Both the position numbers and the translations under genes were made by a program. The notes under the pieces are model-generated. The model saw only the letters and a list, made by a program, of their open reading frames with translations, made no database searches and was not told the origin of the DNA. From positions 3,658,001 through 3,722,000 of the forward strand of contig JAGYXB010001324.1 of the NCBI GenBank assembly GCA_022495005.1: DNA of 64,000 nucleotides, in the 5' to 3' direction. Position 1 is the first letter of the stretch; each line of letters opens with the position of its first letter. Source of the DNA: Rhyacophila brunnea (taxonomy: Eukaryota > Arthropoda > Insecta > Trichoptera > Rhyacophilidae). Of this stretch, positions 23,592 to 37,753 are shown one piece after another.

Positions 23592-25602
23592 AATCGTAAA
23601 ACAGTACCTATACAATTATTACAGCAACCAATTTCATTTGGAAATACTACCAACCAACGTATTAAATTTTTTACGCAAATTTGCCATATCCTGAAAACAA
23701 TTGGTCAATGTCAATGTTTCAGATGCATACTACTCAGATTGTTTCATCGAGTGGAGTGTGTGTGTGCTTTACAGAAAATGAACCTAATGTGCTGCGTTCC
23801 TAGTAATTCACACTAGCTTGCCCTTAATATATCTACTACTATATTTTAAGTCATAATATTTGGGAAAAATGTTTTGCATTACACTCAATAAGATACCTAT
23901 ATATATGTATATACGTATTATATTAAATACATACCTATCTTATCTAAATATTATTACTCTTTTTGCATACATTTTAATTCTTGCACAACTCTAGACTTTT
24001 TATTTTTATATTTCGTAATACGTTATATATAATGTTTTATTTTGTTTTTATAATGCCATCGATTGTCCAAAATTACTGAGATATTTTGTCATTTATTACA
24101 GAACACGGAAATTATCACACGACTGTTGCAATTTAAATGCAATATTTTTATTGAAAATCATGTTTCTCTATTTCCATTTTTGTCTCTTATTTACCGAGCG
24201 AAAATGTTTTGTTCTAGCAAATTTTGAGTACTCATTAATAGTGTATGCAAAGTTACACCTGACTGACTTATTTAACGATTAGTTTTTTAATTTACTAAAC
24301 GCCTTTACTTTTCTCAAAGCGAGTAACGCATGTAAATAATTATCAAAGATTGTAATAAAAAATTGTATCTCACATAGCGATGCTTCACGTATGCTATAGA
24401 AAAATGTTAATATCCTATTATTGTTATGACGGATAAAAAATTATTCGTCGCTCCGTGCGAACTGTACTGTGTACAAATTATATATATTATGTATCATCGT
24501 TCGCTTTCATTATCATATTGGAGAATGCAGTTTCGTGTATCATTTGAAATAATTTTGCATTGTTTCTTCTCAAATTGTTTGACTTCATTGTATTAACTTC
24601 CGTCTTCATTAAACGTATTACCAATTTTGATTGTGACATTTTTCAATTGCTTACTTCATTTTATATCTGTAATGCAAAATCGCACGGGCGCCAGTATAAA
24701 AAATACAGACAGGCAGAGTATATCTATATAAAATATGACTTTATATAATATTCAAATTGTTAATCTAAGTAAATCAGTATCAGTGTTATTTAAGTCTAAG
24801 GCGATTACTGTCAAATTGTAATATCACGACCGAGTTAATCGAATCTTTAAAATGATCTAAATAATTTGTTTTCAATGACAATTTTTGACGCATTCTACAT
24901 TATGGATTTAAAGAAAATTTTTACATATTTACATACTTATGTAATATGATATAGTAAAAACAGAAACTCAATTTCCAATGAAAAACTTAAACCAACCATA
25001 TACAATATATTTATCATTAAAGTGCAGATGGATATCAATATCACCATATAATTTTGGATTGGACGTAATTATTTTTAAGGATGATATACCAAATTATTAT
25101 TATAATATTCTCAAAGTTAAAATGTAGGCTACCAATTATTTATTGAAGAAATTGGTATGATAATAAGACCGTAAGATGCCCAAATATTTTTCTTTGAAAG
25201 GTCGGCGACCGAATTCCTTCTGTTCTGCATCATTCACATTAATTCTCAAACGTCCCGAGTGTTTAACAAATTTATCATATGTAAGGCGAAGGCGAGAAAA
25301 CCTCACCGGGTGTTACGCCTCTGATAGATCATTCTGTTCATTGAGGAAAATGTGTCCCAAGTATGCAGCATTGATAGATGACACTTCTCTTTACTCGCTC
25401 GCTCACTTTCATCAGCTCTGTGATCATGATCGTATGAGGACCTCTCGAAAATTCTTCAATGATGCCGCATGTCCGAAGCCTCCTCTCATTTAATGATATA
25501 ATAATATTCAATATATTAACATAATTTCATGGGTCTTCCACTCTCCGTCACCTTTCATTATTTTATTTAAAAAACATTAGAGTGAAGCAAAATCTAATCA
25601 CA
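23592..25602. other. No gene recognised
   Basis: AT-rich throughout except for 25176-25493, which holds an open frame of 105 codons on the plus strand with no motif I recognise and no splice context. Confidence 0.45.
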
Positions 25603-25604
25603 TA

Positions 25605-25914
25605 CAGTTGACTCTCGATTTACCGGGCTTTATGTACCAACAAATCATAGTTTTCACACATCAAAATAAATGATTAATTCACAGTATATAATGGGTAAAA
25701 TATCTGTTCTGCATTTGAATTAAATTTCGTGTTTAGTGAGAAGTGCTGAGGGATCCACTATTATTACGTTTTTTTACAAATCAATCATTTCCTGTCAGCG
25801 TGAATGTAATCTGGAAACATGTACGTCGATGTCGGGTTCTTAAGGATATTTTCATCGATGTTTCGAATTTGTCTGGGAGATTCCTGTGTGACCCCGCGAA
25901 TCTAGAGTCGACTG
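25605..25914. mobile_element. pogo/Tigger-like MITE
   Basis: Ends CAGTTGACTCTCGATTTACC and, inverted, CAGTCGACTCTAGATTCGCG, flanked by TA on both sides (25603-25604 and 25915-25916). The CAGT-GACTCTCGATT terminus and TA duplication are those of pogo/Tigger elements of the Tc1/mariner superfamily. The 310-bp body has no transposase. Confidence 0.72.
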
Positions 25915-25916
25915 TA

Positions 25917-27510
25917 TTTATTTTTCATTTTTATACAGAGATCTCACAGTGAGAATGTTGGTAATTTGATATTCAATTGTATCAGGAATAGGATTTAAAA
26001 AAATGGTTTTAATATTGTACAACTGTGTACATAATATGTTGAACTGCATTAATATATAACAGTCGAACATATGAATATATGAAAAATGGCGCATAACACC
26101 GCAGCCACAACAGCCACTTTAAGGATAAGCAATGCTTTTCAAGTTAGTTACGTAAAAGACAATCCATTTTTGCATAGTTTTGGAATCGAAGTTATGTTTA
26201 GATATATATATTGCAGCCGATTTTATGTGGAAAATCATTAGTTTGATTTCTAACATCTGGATCATCTTATGCCTTTGCAAATCAAGTAACATGTATGCAA
26301 TCTATAAATACGTAACCCGATCTCCGACTAATTCTTATTTTCGAAATAATTGAACATGTAAATATTTCTATCTGGTCTTGTATTTAAAATGATATTATTA
26401 AGTGATTTGTAGTTTAGTTTTAATTTGTAATGAAATTAGGTTTTACAAGAGAGCAGATATGATAATGGTCTTGTAATGATTCATTATTATTATTATTATT
26501 AAAATAATTTAACGATAGCAATACTTTTGTTACTACCTTTTCATAACTGCTCCAAATATTTATCCTTAGTTATTTATTTCTGTGTTTTACATTTTATAAT
26601 TTATATTAAACTTTGGAAAATTTATAAAAAAAATGTTAAAATAGAATGGATACGAATATTATTAGAAAAAAATGAAAATTATTGTGTATACCTACGTAAT
26701 AAAGATAAGACTCAAATATATTATGCAGACTTTGCGTATCTATATACATATTTCATGATTTATATTAAAATCGTAACACAATATCACATGGTTGTTTTTT
26801 TTAATACTTCTGGGATGAACACATTACCACCACGTCACATGCTGTCATGCTGATAAATTTAGTCTACGGTTTCTTCATTCCGCAATATATTTTGAATGAA
26901 CGCTACCTCTATAAATCCAAATATGGAAAGCACCAACCCGAGTATTCCTCAGATTCGGAAGAGGAGATCGAAACTGTTGTCGCTTTCGCAGTTATCGATA
27001 AATAAAATAAAAAAGCAAAGAGCTTCGGGTGAAGCAATTATTGGCAGTCTAATTACATATGGCAATTTCCGTTTTTGCATGTGTTTTTTAATAAACATTT
27101 CTTGCTTGGTAGATAAATGCACTGTCGATTACCCAATCCAAAAATGTCATTTTCGGTCTTTCATTTTATCAATATATCTGGAGACAAAAATTAAAAAAAA
27201 AAAACTACTTGCGATATTGCATGCATAAATAATATTTTGAACAGAACCCAACCAGGAGACCATAGATAATAATTTAATAGAAAATCCATATAGCGAACAA
27301 TTAAAAACATAGAGCACACGGTGTTTACGTGAGTCTTAAATTTGTAAACATGCAGACAAAAAGAAACATTCACTGACTCATGCAATTGGTGATGTAGCGT
27401 GATGCGTGCAGTAGACTTTGCTAACAGGACAATATTCATTTTTGGTACAAAATGTGTTACGGGACTGAGAATTAGTAAAATCAGAAAAACGATATTGCAC
27501 TCTTTTTTTC
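25917..27510. other. No gene recognised
   Basis: AT-rich sequence with an (ATT)n run near 26484-26500. Open frames at 26527-26853 and 26896-27228 have the composition expected by chance and no recognised domains. Confidence 0.4.
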
Positions 27511-27518
27511 CTGTAGCG

Positions 27519-28391
27519 CAGCGATTTCCAAACTGGGAGGCGCGAAAAGTTGAACACAATTATTAATGTAGCCACAGGCTTGCAGTTTGCAAATGCACAT
27601 TTATAAAATGGCCGTTAGTTATAAACTACATAAGTCCTATGAAAAGTTGTTTTATAGGGCCTGTCTGAAAATATGGAGACTAATTTAATAATACCTCACT
27701 TCTATACTATTGTGAAGTGAAATGGAATAAAAGGGTCGATTCAAATCATGTTGAAATTTGAGGCAAATTTGTTTAGGAACGATAATTTTGTTGTTAAACT
27801 TGTCTATTTGGTTGAAATTTAAAAAAAAAATAGTGAATAAATCAATGCAAGGACTACTAATGCATTCAATGATTAAAAAAGACAAAGTGAAGCATTCATA
27901 AAACATTGGAAATCAAAATTACAAAAAAAATAAGTTCGCCATGTGGAAACACTTAAATGATTTCTGCGCCAGATATATTGAAGCAAACAAAAATCTATTT
28001 ACTGATTTCTTGGTTAGTTTGCTAATGCACTTTTACATTATTTTATTAATAGTAAAAAAAAGTCGCTGTTTTATTTCAGGATTATTAAATATGTGGCTGT
28101 GCGTTGCAATTTGATGTGATACCCATATGATGATTGATATACTTAAATGATAACTTGTTTGTTTGTTTTTTATTTACTTCATATCAAGTACAAATTTAAG
28201 CATATTGAGCATAATAATTCAACAGAATAAAAACATTGCATATAAAAAGTTCTTTTTATCATATTTTTGTATTTGTACATTGTTGACTATTTAAAAAGGT
28301 GTCTGTATTATTTAATGAAATAAAGGGGGGGAGGCGCCAAGATTAGATTTTTTTAAAAGGGAGGCGTAGTAACAAAGTTTGGAAACCACTG
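27519..28391. mobile_element. Non-autonomous hAT element, CAGCGATTTCC family
   Basis: Ends CAGCGATTTCCAAACTGGG and its inverted partner AAGTTTGGAAACCACTG, flanked by the identical 8-bp duplication CTGTAGCG (27511-27518 and 28392-28399). The 873-bp body includes G-rich words (GGGGGGGAGGCGCC) near the right end that mirror GGGAGGCGCG near the left. No transposase frame is present. Confidence 0.88.
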
Positions 28392-28714
28392 CTGTAGCGT
28401 GAGCGCACATAACAGCACGTGACGTGATGGTAATATGTTCGGGTCATTGGTCTTTTTATTCTCAAAATTTTTAGTTGAAGGAGTTTGTTTAATATGGCAT
28501 AATATTATCTACAGATATTAATGTTGATTAATATTAGTCTTAATGGTTAGGACTTGATCATGTTTAAGTAGGAGGGTAATGGTTTGAAGAACCGGAGAAC
28601 TTATAGACTGGACTCGAGCGTTTCATATGTCCGTATAGGTAACGTGCGAGAAAGGTGGAAGCATGTTATAATGAAATAATCGAATGCTGACAATAACGTC
28701 CAGAAATATCCAAA

Positions 28715-28800
28715 AATATATAATTTGATTTACCAAAGAAAGTCAAACGTACAAATAGAGCTACCTTGAGGATTGATGTCTTTAGACATATCAACATATT
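28715..28800. mobile_element. Fragment of the inverted-repeat family seen at 51.1-52.2 kb
   Basis: From TTTACCAAAG to GACATATCAACATATTCAC this follows 52158-52213 (TTTACTACAG to GACCTATCAACATATACAC) with scattered substitutions. Confidence 0.5.
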
Positions 28801-29020
28801 CACAACATATACATCTATGTAACAGGCAGGCATTGACTGAAAATGACTACATCAAATTGAAATTGAAAATTCCCTATTCATCAGCCTCGACTGGTTCTAA
28901 TTTTTTATTATTAAACTTACTTATATGTACTTATGTATGTGCTTTTCATTGTGTTTTTGGTGATTTGTTTTTCAGTAGGACAAAATTTAAAAAAATATAG
29001 AAAACCCTCTTAACTCAATT

Positions 29021-29026
29021 TTTATT
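29021..29026 (-). terminator. Polyadenylation signal of TMEM181
   Basis: AATAAA on the minus strand, about 107 bases beyond the TMEM181 stop codon; it is the first canonical signal after the stop. Confidence 0.5.
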
Positions 29027-29132
29027 TGAAACATTAAATTGTCATTGACATTTTGATTATAACTTAACAGTAATATAGTTAAAATATAAAATATCTCTTG
29101 AGACTAATACAATAGTTTAGTGGCGACGGTGA

Positions 29133-32100
29133 CTAGTCACTGTCGTCATCATTATGTGTGCGGTTGAGAGGGCGACGGCTTTCCTCGTCAGAGCCGTAGA
29201 TGACGTCCTCGTCAGAGTCGTTTATCATGGAGAAGGCTGGATTGTCTTTTGTTATTGAAACCTCTGCAACATAACGAATCTTTTATGTAATGCTTAATAT
29301 TCGAGTCTGAAGACATTGTTTTTCAATCTGTATATATTTAACATGTTTACACTGCAAATTATTAGTTAAATAAGTCAGACTTTCACAATAATATGATGTT
29401 TAGAATTTAAAAGTTTGAAAAGAACAAGTTCTTAAAGGTAATAATAGAGACATAATGCAGTGAGAATGGAATGGAGAAGAGCACTGGGCTAGTTAAGTGA
29501 GTAAATTACGATGTTTGCTCCTATGTGGATAAGGTTGTTTAGCCATTACTCGACCTGTCGGCTCCTCGTGCCAGATCAATCGTAGATTGAAAACACGATA
29601 GAACATATTATTACCTATAGCGGTTATGGACAAAGTGAAGAAGAATCGCCAAATGAAGAGATGACAAGATTTCTCTTCCAATATCTCAAGAGTAGCGTGG
29701 ATGTTTCAAATGACATTAAATCATTCACTTATTAGAAGAAATTATGTTTACCGTGCGGCAGTTTGTTGGCCGGGGAGTAGACGTACGCCATAGTGTACAG
29801 ATAGAAGTTGAGGAGGCCATAGAAGGTCATGAACTGGGCGGAACTGTTGTAGTGGGTGGACAGCTGCGCCACGAAGTTGTCTTCCAGCACGCCTGCACCG
29901 AAGCGCATCACCGTCACCGCCACACTCACCCCTAGCACCGTCAGCATCAGCAGGGTCAGGCATTTCAACCGCATGTCTGCGATAATTCAAACTATCTCAT
30001 CACCACACTATCGGCTTAATTATTATCTAGATTAGGACATGACGTTTCTCGAGACCTTCACAGTTGTTTCATGTGTGTAACTATATTTAGTCTCAGTGCG
30101 TAGACTCAAATTACTTTGTCTTATCAGTTTTCGGTGTTAAGTAGCTTGTCACTTGAGCATGCTACGCCCGCTCGCATTAAAATTTATTTCAGTATTTAAA
30201 TTAACGGGATAGACATTTGTCGGACGTGATGAATTTGATTATTAAGTACACCCTTTTTGTGAGATTTTTTTCATAGTTCATGATAGAGTTCTGGATGTAC
30301 ATTTTGAAAACATTGAACCGTGTACCTGTTGAAATACTTTTGTGTCCCGTATTTGCAAACATTATCTTGGTTACCTTTCGACACTCAATAGCCACTATGT
30401 ATTTCATTAGTTTTATGTAAAATATGGGCCACCAAAAATATTGCAGTTAATTTCAATTACATGCTTTCTATATGATACCGAAGCTATCAGCTGTCGACAC
30501 CAGAATTGAGAAACTAAACCGAATAAAATGAATATCGCAAACCATTTCTGACGATAGTCTTAATACTCTAAATCTAGATTGATTAGTATGGAAGTAATTT
30601 ACCAAAGAATGGCATGTTGCGAAGGTCTGTATACGCTCTCAGTATCAAGTATAGTAGATAAAGTAAATATATTCCTCCAAATGTAAAGAAGAAAATCTTT
30701 AGGGTCTGAAACAAATAAATACCCATTGTCAGTCATTTTGAATCCACTCAAAGAGTAATAAGAGCCATTTAGACTATTTAAACATATGCATAACTCACGT
30801 AATAGTTAGAAGTATCAACGACATAGTCATACGTGGGGTCACGTAATTCATTGTACTTCTGCCATGTCGCCATGATGATTGCCGAAATCCAAATCATCCC
30901 CACGATCAATACCTTCGGGAGGTAAAATGTCATTATCCGTCTTTCATTCTGAAACACAGATATTGTTAACGGATAAATGACCTTTTTAAGATTTAAATTG
31001 TTTATAATATAGGCAAGTAGATTGATGAAATAATTATCGAAGCGATAAAATTACCTGTCTCAGTCCGTGGTACATGCAAAGCCAAAACATAAGTAGGCCG
31101 CATAAAAATGTCGCTTGCAACACGGCATCTAATAAGCCGGGTACCCAAGAGCTCACGAGGAATGTCATTGGGAAAACTGGATCTGAAACATTAATACTGA
31201 TTAAGTAAACGATGAATGGAAATGCAGGGTTATTATGTGGATGGACAGGCTTCATTCAATACGGTTTTCAGAGATATCCGGTGATGGAAATAGAAGACAT
31301 ACGATTACCTAGGTAATTATTATAATTTACTGAAAAATTACATTTTACCCAACATAATTAAAGGAAATAATATAAATTACTTTTAAAATAATTAAAACTG
31401 ATGATCATAGATAGTGCGCTGGATGGATAATTAATAACATGAATGATTGTGGTCTGCATACTAGAGAATCAAATGTATTATATTATAGTCTTTATTTTTG
31501 TCAGGACGGTTACTGATTTTCGATACAGCACAGCTAATCGTGTAAATCTACCATCAAATAATATTTAACGATTATTTTATTTTTAGGCACAAAAAACATT
31601 TTTAATCTAAGTACATCGCACTGTTTGAACCATCACCGAGCAGGGCATTGTTTTGAAATCCGTATTAATTAATTAAAACATTCTTAATGGTACTAATTTT
31701 CACCTGTATGGATTTAATCGTGTTTCATAATTTCATCATTAGATAATATCTCTAGTATATAATATTACACTTCCCTTATTCGAGTCTTCATAAATAAAAA
31801 TGTTATATCGGGATAAGTCTAAATGTGTAAGAAATGTTATAGTTTATAATATTGTTTACTCACTGTTGTATAGAAGCAGTAACGGTAAAAGAATTGAAAT
31901 CCACTTTTGTTCAATCGACCAATCGTGGACGACATATTTTCTCAACGTATGTGCAAACCAACACTGTAATGAGAAATATTTAATCTGAAAAATTTGTAAA
32001 GTTACAGATAGGGAAATAATTCTGGAATGCACACTCAGACAGGATGGACGCATCGTATTGCACAGAAAATCCGCTAGCTGTCTTCTTCCGGCCGGTCTGG

Positions 32101-35100
32101 ACTCATATACGCAAAAATCTGAAGAATCTGTATAAAACAAACTTAACTGTCTACTGTCTACAACAAGTATGTCTTAACATGTATTCATTATAATGGGATT
32201 ATAAATCTACGATATTGTATATAAATATATTAATTGGTAATTACCGTTACAAAAAATGTGCCTAGCAAAAATATGAATCGGAACCATATTTCTATTTGCG
32301 TGAATGCAGGATTGTATGTCTTGAACTAAAAGAAGAGAATAAGGTTATTATTTATCATAGTACATGCTTTAGTTTATTAACTATTAATTATAAAATTATT
32401 AAATGGAACAGTACAAAACTTAATCCATAAGAATTTAAATTCAAATTCCACCAAGTACCTTCGGTTGATAGTATTAATAATATTTCCATTAGATAGTGTG
32501 ATCTTAACATTTAATATCTAAATTGCAAAGTTAAAAAAAGTAAGTAAAACATTCTTAATATAATAATTTCAATGTGTCATATCAGTAACATTTATTAGCT
32601 AACATGTGGCCGCGAATGTGTTAAGATACAGAGGAATAAATTACAAAAACGACGTGTAGAAGGTATTACAGTAGGTACAGGTGCAGTAATAGGTACTTTT
32701 GAAAAAAAAACATATCAAAACAATATTTTTTTCTAAAAATTTTGACACACAAGTTAGCACTTTGAATTAAAATCAATACTTTGTTGTAACTGTAATAATA
32801 GCTGGTAAATTTTGAGAGAAACAAAGGTAACAGTGCATAGTAGGCAGCGACGCTCATTACTGTCATTGCTATCAAATCCTCACTTTTTACTACGAGGGTG
32901 GGTCAATAAGTCCTTAGAAAAGCCGACAGGTGGCGCGACTAGTACTGTAAGCGGTTTGTTTTCATGCAGCGGCACTACGATTCAGTATGCTGCGAAGTTT
33001 CAATCAGATTGGTCGGGTTGTAGTACATGAAAAAATGGAGAAAATTGAGTTTATGTTATTAAACATTTTAATATAAAAGGGTTAACAGCAAAGGAAATAA
33101 AAAATGAGTTGGATTTAGTTCACCACTCTGCTCCTTCACTTGCAACTATTTATAACTGGTTAAATGAATTTAAACGTGGTCGTACATCAACAAAGGATGA
33201 ACCACGCTCAGGACGTCCTGTAGAGGTGACTACACCAGAAATGATCAATAAAATCCACGATATGCTGTTAAGTGACCAAAGATTAAAGTTGAGTGAGATA
33301 ATTGAGGTTACAGGGATCTCAAAAGGTAGCGTCATTTCTATTTTACATGACAAATTGGGCATGTTTCTGCAAGATGGGTGCCGCGTTTGCTCACAGTCGA
33401 CAATAAACGCAATAGGGTGGTGGCCTCTAAAGCCCTGTTGTTGCTCATGCAACGCAATCCGGATAATTTTTTCGTCGCTTTGTGACTGTAGATGAAACAT
33501 GGATACACCACTATACTCCCGAGACGAAAGTCAAAGCAGTGGATTGCGAAAGGCGAACCATGTCCAAAGAGGCGAAAACCGTAAAATCAGCTGGTAAGGT
33601 TATGGCTACTGTATTTTGGGATGCACGTGGAATTATTTTCGTTGACTATTTGGAAAAAGGAAAAACAATAACAGGGGATTATTATGCATCTTTATTGGAC
33701 CAGCTAAAAACAAAATTGAAGAAAAACGGCCTCATTTAAACAGGAAAAAAATCCTCTTTCATCAGGACAATGCCCGTGTTCACACATGTTTACGATCAAT
33801 GGCTAAAATTGAAGAATTGAAGTTCGAATTGGTCGACCACCCACCGTATTCGCCAGATTTAGCCCCCAGTGACTTTTTCCTTTTCCCAAACTTAAAAAAA
33901 TGGCTAAGTGGACAACGTTTTTTTTCAAATGAAGAAGTCATCGATCGGACAAATGCTTATTTTGAGGACCTTCCGAAAACTTATTTTTCTGACGGTTTAA
34001 AAAAAATTGAGAAACGTCTAACCAAGTGTATTGAGCTCCAAGGAGATTATGTTGAGAAATAAAAAAAAATACAAAAATAAAAACTGTTTTAATGCTTTTT
34101 TCTAAGGAATTATTGACCCACCCTCGTACTTCATAGATTGTTGCTACAAAAATTTCTTGCTCGCTATTTATCTCTATGACAACTATGACATGATAATAAT
34201 TTTAATCAAGCTACACTTTCAAAATGCTTAATTGTTTAAAAATAGGTTACGTTAAATCTATCTTTACTACAAAAGGGTGTCAAACAGTATTTTTTTTGCA
34301 TCGCAATCAGTTAATAATATGGATGTATCTACGTATCCATCAGAATGTAAAATGATGAGAAAGTACTTACATAGAATGTAACGTCACTAATATGGTAGAG
34401 TTGATGGAATCTATCGAGGTTGTAGAATTTGACTCCCAAATCATAATGAGTATAATCCAAGAAACCGAGATGTAATGTAATAAACTCATCACATATTTTT
34501 TTTTCACACCGAAGGTGCCTAGTTCTGAAAAAATTACATTCTGTTAGTTATATTAAAATATAAAAAGTCGGTAACTTTTCTAACAGCGTAAAATAATTAT
34601 CTAACCAAATGAATCGTTTTTAAAATTTAAAAAAAATTTTGACTACTCACCTATTTTTGACTTCATCCTCGTGAATAATTGTGATGGGTTTGTGGTCTTC
34701 GGTTAATCCCGCTATGGACACGCTTACTTCGAAGCTCTTTATAAATATTTCCTCTAAAATTTTATCAACAAAGATATGAAAAAAATTACAAGATTAACAC
34801 TTTTGACAAACTTAAATTTCTACTAATCTACAAACAACATGCCTGTTATGATTGCGATTGTATGGCGCCATATGTAGTGTAAAGGATAGAAGCGAGGGTC
34901 AGGTGTATATTATAAAAATATGTACGTGAAGGAGATGGAGATTTGTAGTTCTGTAGATTCCTACTAAGACATCTGTAGCCATGATATAATAGTAAGGCAA
35001 TAAATATCTATATCAGGGTTGGCAAACCTTTTTACGTACGTGTGCCAAAATTTCCGAAATATTATTTTTCGACTGTTTGCTGTGCCGAGCAGTTTTTCAT

Positions 35101-37753
35101 GGGGAAACAATGAAATGGTAGTTTTAAAGAATTATATTAAAAAATTACAGTTGAGTTCTTGAAATTCTATCATTCGCCGTGTTTCTAGCTGAAGGCATAT
35201 CTTTTATTCTTTGAATAATTTTTTTCTTGTTTCCAAAATGTTGAAAGATATAATGGTAGTATTTTAACCACGCTTCTTTCATATATTCTCCTGAACGGTT
35301 TTCAATTTTTAGCGATTACCTATGTTTGAGGCAAAATAACAAGTAGCTATTATATTTGAATGATTGCCGATAAATTTCATTAGGTTTGTTGAGTGAATAT
35401 TGTTTATTTTTAATTGCCCGATAATAAATCTCTAAAGGCTAAGGACCGACATATGCAATTATATATTTACATTAAACGTAATACTTATTCATGAAGAGTA
35501 TTTGCCTGTTATTTTTACACAATGCGATCTGTAATTTATACATGAATTTTGTCGTTTCCATTTGCACATCGATTGGTAAATATTATTGGTAAAAAGAATA
35601 TTAAAAACCAAAGAAAATACACATGGGTATGTTGTCATTATTTTTTTAATATTATATAGGTAGGTACTTATATATTTATTTGTAAAACTTTTTTATAAAA
35701 TCTCTTCAAAATAAAACATTCGCGTGCCATGTAAAATCATAGCATGCATAGGTTCGCCATCACTGATCTATATCATAATTTTTTTTCATGTGCAAAAAAA
35801 GAATGAGTGGATCTGCAACCAAACACGGTTGTTTATTGAACATACATAAATCTGAAAACACTCATGAAAAAATATAGCCAATAGAAAAATTATTTTTCGA
35901 AAAAAGTAAGACATCCGGCAGGAATCGAACCTGCGTCTCTTGGGTATCGCACCCCGTGCATTACCACTATGCTATGACTGCCATGCTTATTTGTGACAAA
36001 TTTTAACTATTAGCCTTTTTAATACCTGCTCATAGGCGCTCTCCAAATTGAGTTACGGTAGGCAATCGGTTTTTGTATTCTAATAATTAAAGTATTTATT
36101 ACTTTAATTACTAACCGAAGTCACGGATCACTCCAATATTTTCTGTTGTAACTTACTTGAACTTGCTAATAATTTTAATTAACTATTTCTTTTATTTAAC
36201 GAATAATTAACAGGATTTTAAGAATGTACCATTCTAATAATTATTGAACATACATATGTAATTCTGAAAACACATGAGAAAATATAACCAATAGAAAAAA
36301 TCTTTTTTAAAGGTTGTTTATGTATTGAAGAGAATTTCAATTGTCAAATCTAATATTGGCTTGGTAGGTGGACCAAAACGGTATAGGTAAGTATTTTGTG
36401 TGAATTATCATTTAGGTATCTGTAGGTATATTTTATTGTCTGTAAAATTTATTTAGTGTCGTCAGAAATACTAACCATCATTATTTTCGATACTGATCTC
36501 GGCAATAAGCCACAATTGTTGGCAATAGGTACCGAGCGCTGGACTCCTCATGAGGAACGGTCCTCGAGGCAAAGAACTTTTATTTCCCAATAATGCCGTA
36601 CCGTGTTTTATAGATTCTGTCGTTATTGGTGGGCCTGAAATCAAAATCATTCCATTATTCAGAGAAAACGAAACTTAATCCTTCCACTTGTAGGAATTTA
36701 TAATGTAATGGCTATAATAATTGTTAGAATAAGACAGGGCACGAAATGGAACGGAACGCACCGGAGCGCCGTTCCGGCTCGTGAAATTTGTAAAATTATC
36801 GCTCCGTCTCGTGGAAAAAATATGTTGACCGTCTGAACTAGATAGGCCATAGAATAATAAATCTGACACATTTATTTTTATAAAATACACATACGATTTC
36901 ATAATGTATATGTAAATATCTTCAGAAAATTTGTCGAGCGCTCCGGTTCGTAAAATTTTCCATTTCGAGCGCTGGAATAAGATGAAAACAGGAGACTGAT
37001 TATTTTAAAAATTGGTCCCAAAATAGATCTATAGATAATTTTCTAATAGGATATTTTTGAGATGGCTACCAGGAAACCATTATTTACTTACCGGCCAATC
37101 CTATGAAAACTCCCAAACCAAAACAGGCAAAAAATGCAATGAAGACCATCACGAATTCTCCTTTATTCATGGAATATAATCGCATCTGGACTGACCTATA
37201 GAGAAGAATAATAGAGAAAATAAATAGGCTTATATAAATTAGTGGACAGAATACATCAGCGGGTTGAGGGTTTGAATTCAGACACATCTGGATCCAGATC
37301 ATGAAACTCAATCGGCCTAGCGAATGACTACCGACCATTCCTTATGGAAAATCTATTGAGATACCTGTGGGGGCATATACAGGCTCCGCCTCAGATTAGA
37401 TATGGTAAGAGACAGTGTTGTATTATTTGAGTAGGTACAGCGTATAAATTTCCTAATTAATACTTATAAACAGATTGTAATGATGGTTTATAGATTTCAT
37501 ATTATATATATGGAGTTACGCATCATAAGAGACTTTTACAAATATTGGTTGCTAGCCATTCGCTCAAACTCATCGAAGAATGAAGTAGGAAGCAAATTGA
37601 ATACCTTTCACATCTGTCATGGTGATAAGCAGGGGCAATGTATTTATTAAATTCACTGAAAATATCGCTGAATTGAGAGAGTGCATTTCTAATCTTGACA
37701 CTCCAGCCAGCAGATGGAAGGTGATACGAATATCCCAAACCGCCACTATCCAT
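29133..37753 (-). CDS. TMEM181: TMEM181 multipass membrane protein (12 coding exons)
   Basis: Twelve exons join in frame across GT-AG introns (37605-37753, 37092-37195, 36476-36634, 34651-34753, 34371-34524, 32245-32325, 31864-31963, 31055-31182, 30799-30948, 30603-30705, 29752-29976, 29133-29263) to 528 residues with a stop. The start is the first ATG of the open frame (MDSGG). Features: CERSVQMRLYSMNKGEFV, a membrane segment at about 63-83, a long lumenal or extracellular part to about 230, then about seven more hydrophobic segments between 234 and 480, and an acidic tail with NPAFSMINDSDEDVIYGSD. These are TMEM181 signatures (KTYNPAFTQIEIWFRF, AHTLRK, DWSIEQKW, NFVAQLSTHYNSSAQF). TMEM181 has a Wntless-like transmembrane domain; its cellular role is poorly known, and the human protein was reported as a host factor for cytolethal distending toxin. 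The gene is head-to-head with TTI2. A mariner, hAT MITEs and a SINE dimer sit in its introns. Confidence 0.93.
32893..34126 (+). pseudogene. mariner transposon, copy 1, broken transposase
   Basis: Ends CGAGGGTGGGTCAATAAGTC and GGAATTATTGACCCACCCTCG lie between TA dinucleotides (32891-32892 and 34127-34128), as for all mariners. At 1234 bp it is 63 bp shorter than copy 2 (43791-45087), with which it is otherwise nearly identical. Losses include a block in the leader and start-codon region, small deletions after the DNA-binding half and shifts further on, so the transposase survives only as pieces (about 33109-33360, 33482-33739, 33799-34062). The catalytic words VDETW, HQDNA and SPDLAPSD can still be read, but in different frames. 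It sits in intron 5 of TMEM181, opposite to that gene's direction. Confidence 0.92.
35014..35765. mobile_element. Non-autonomous hAT element, CAGGGTTGGC family
   Basis: Ends CAGGGTTGGCAAACC and the inverted GGTTCGCCATCACTG, with the identical 8-bp duplication ATCTATAT on both sides (35006-35013 and 35766-35773). A 752-bp body with no transposase, inside TMEM181 intron 3. Confidence 0.88.
35825..36312 (-). mobile_element. tRNA-derived SINE, partial tandem dimer
   Basis: On the minus strand a tRNA-like head lies at about 35911-35984: TAGCATAGTGG (A-box region) and GGTTCGATTCC (perfect B box) with a paired T stem. Its tail contains TTTCTATTGG and ATGTATGTTCAATAA. The same tail sequence also occurs upstream of the head (starting near 36312), so parts of two units are joined in tandem. 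The acceptor stem does not pair, which rules out a working tRNA. The same family is at 48790-49240. Confidence 0.75.
36735..36974. mobile_element. 240-bp hAT MITE, CAGGGCTCGAAATGG family, copy 1
   Basis: Ends CAGGGCACGAAATGG and CCATTTCGAGCGCTG, flanked by GAATAAGA on both sides (36727-36734 and 36975-36982). Contains GAGCGCTCCGG and GGAGCGCCGTTCC as internal near-inverted words. It is in TMEM181 intron 2; copy 2 is at 53822-54051. Confidence 0.88.

Noticed and set aside
25176..25493. 105-codon open frame as a gene
   Set aside because: No recognised family, no acceptor or donor support, and no extended composition change; kept as unresolved background.
35911..35984. tRNA gene on the minus strand
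   Set aside because: The T arm and B box are excellent, but the acceptor arms do not pair and no 7-base anticodon loop forms; the same sequence recurs in a SINE at 49 kb.
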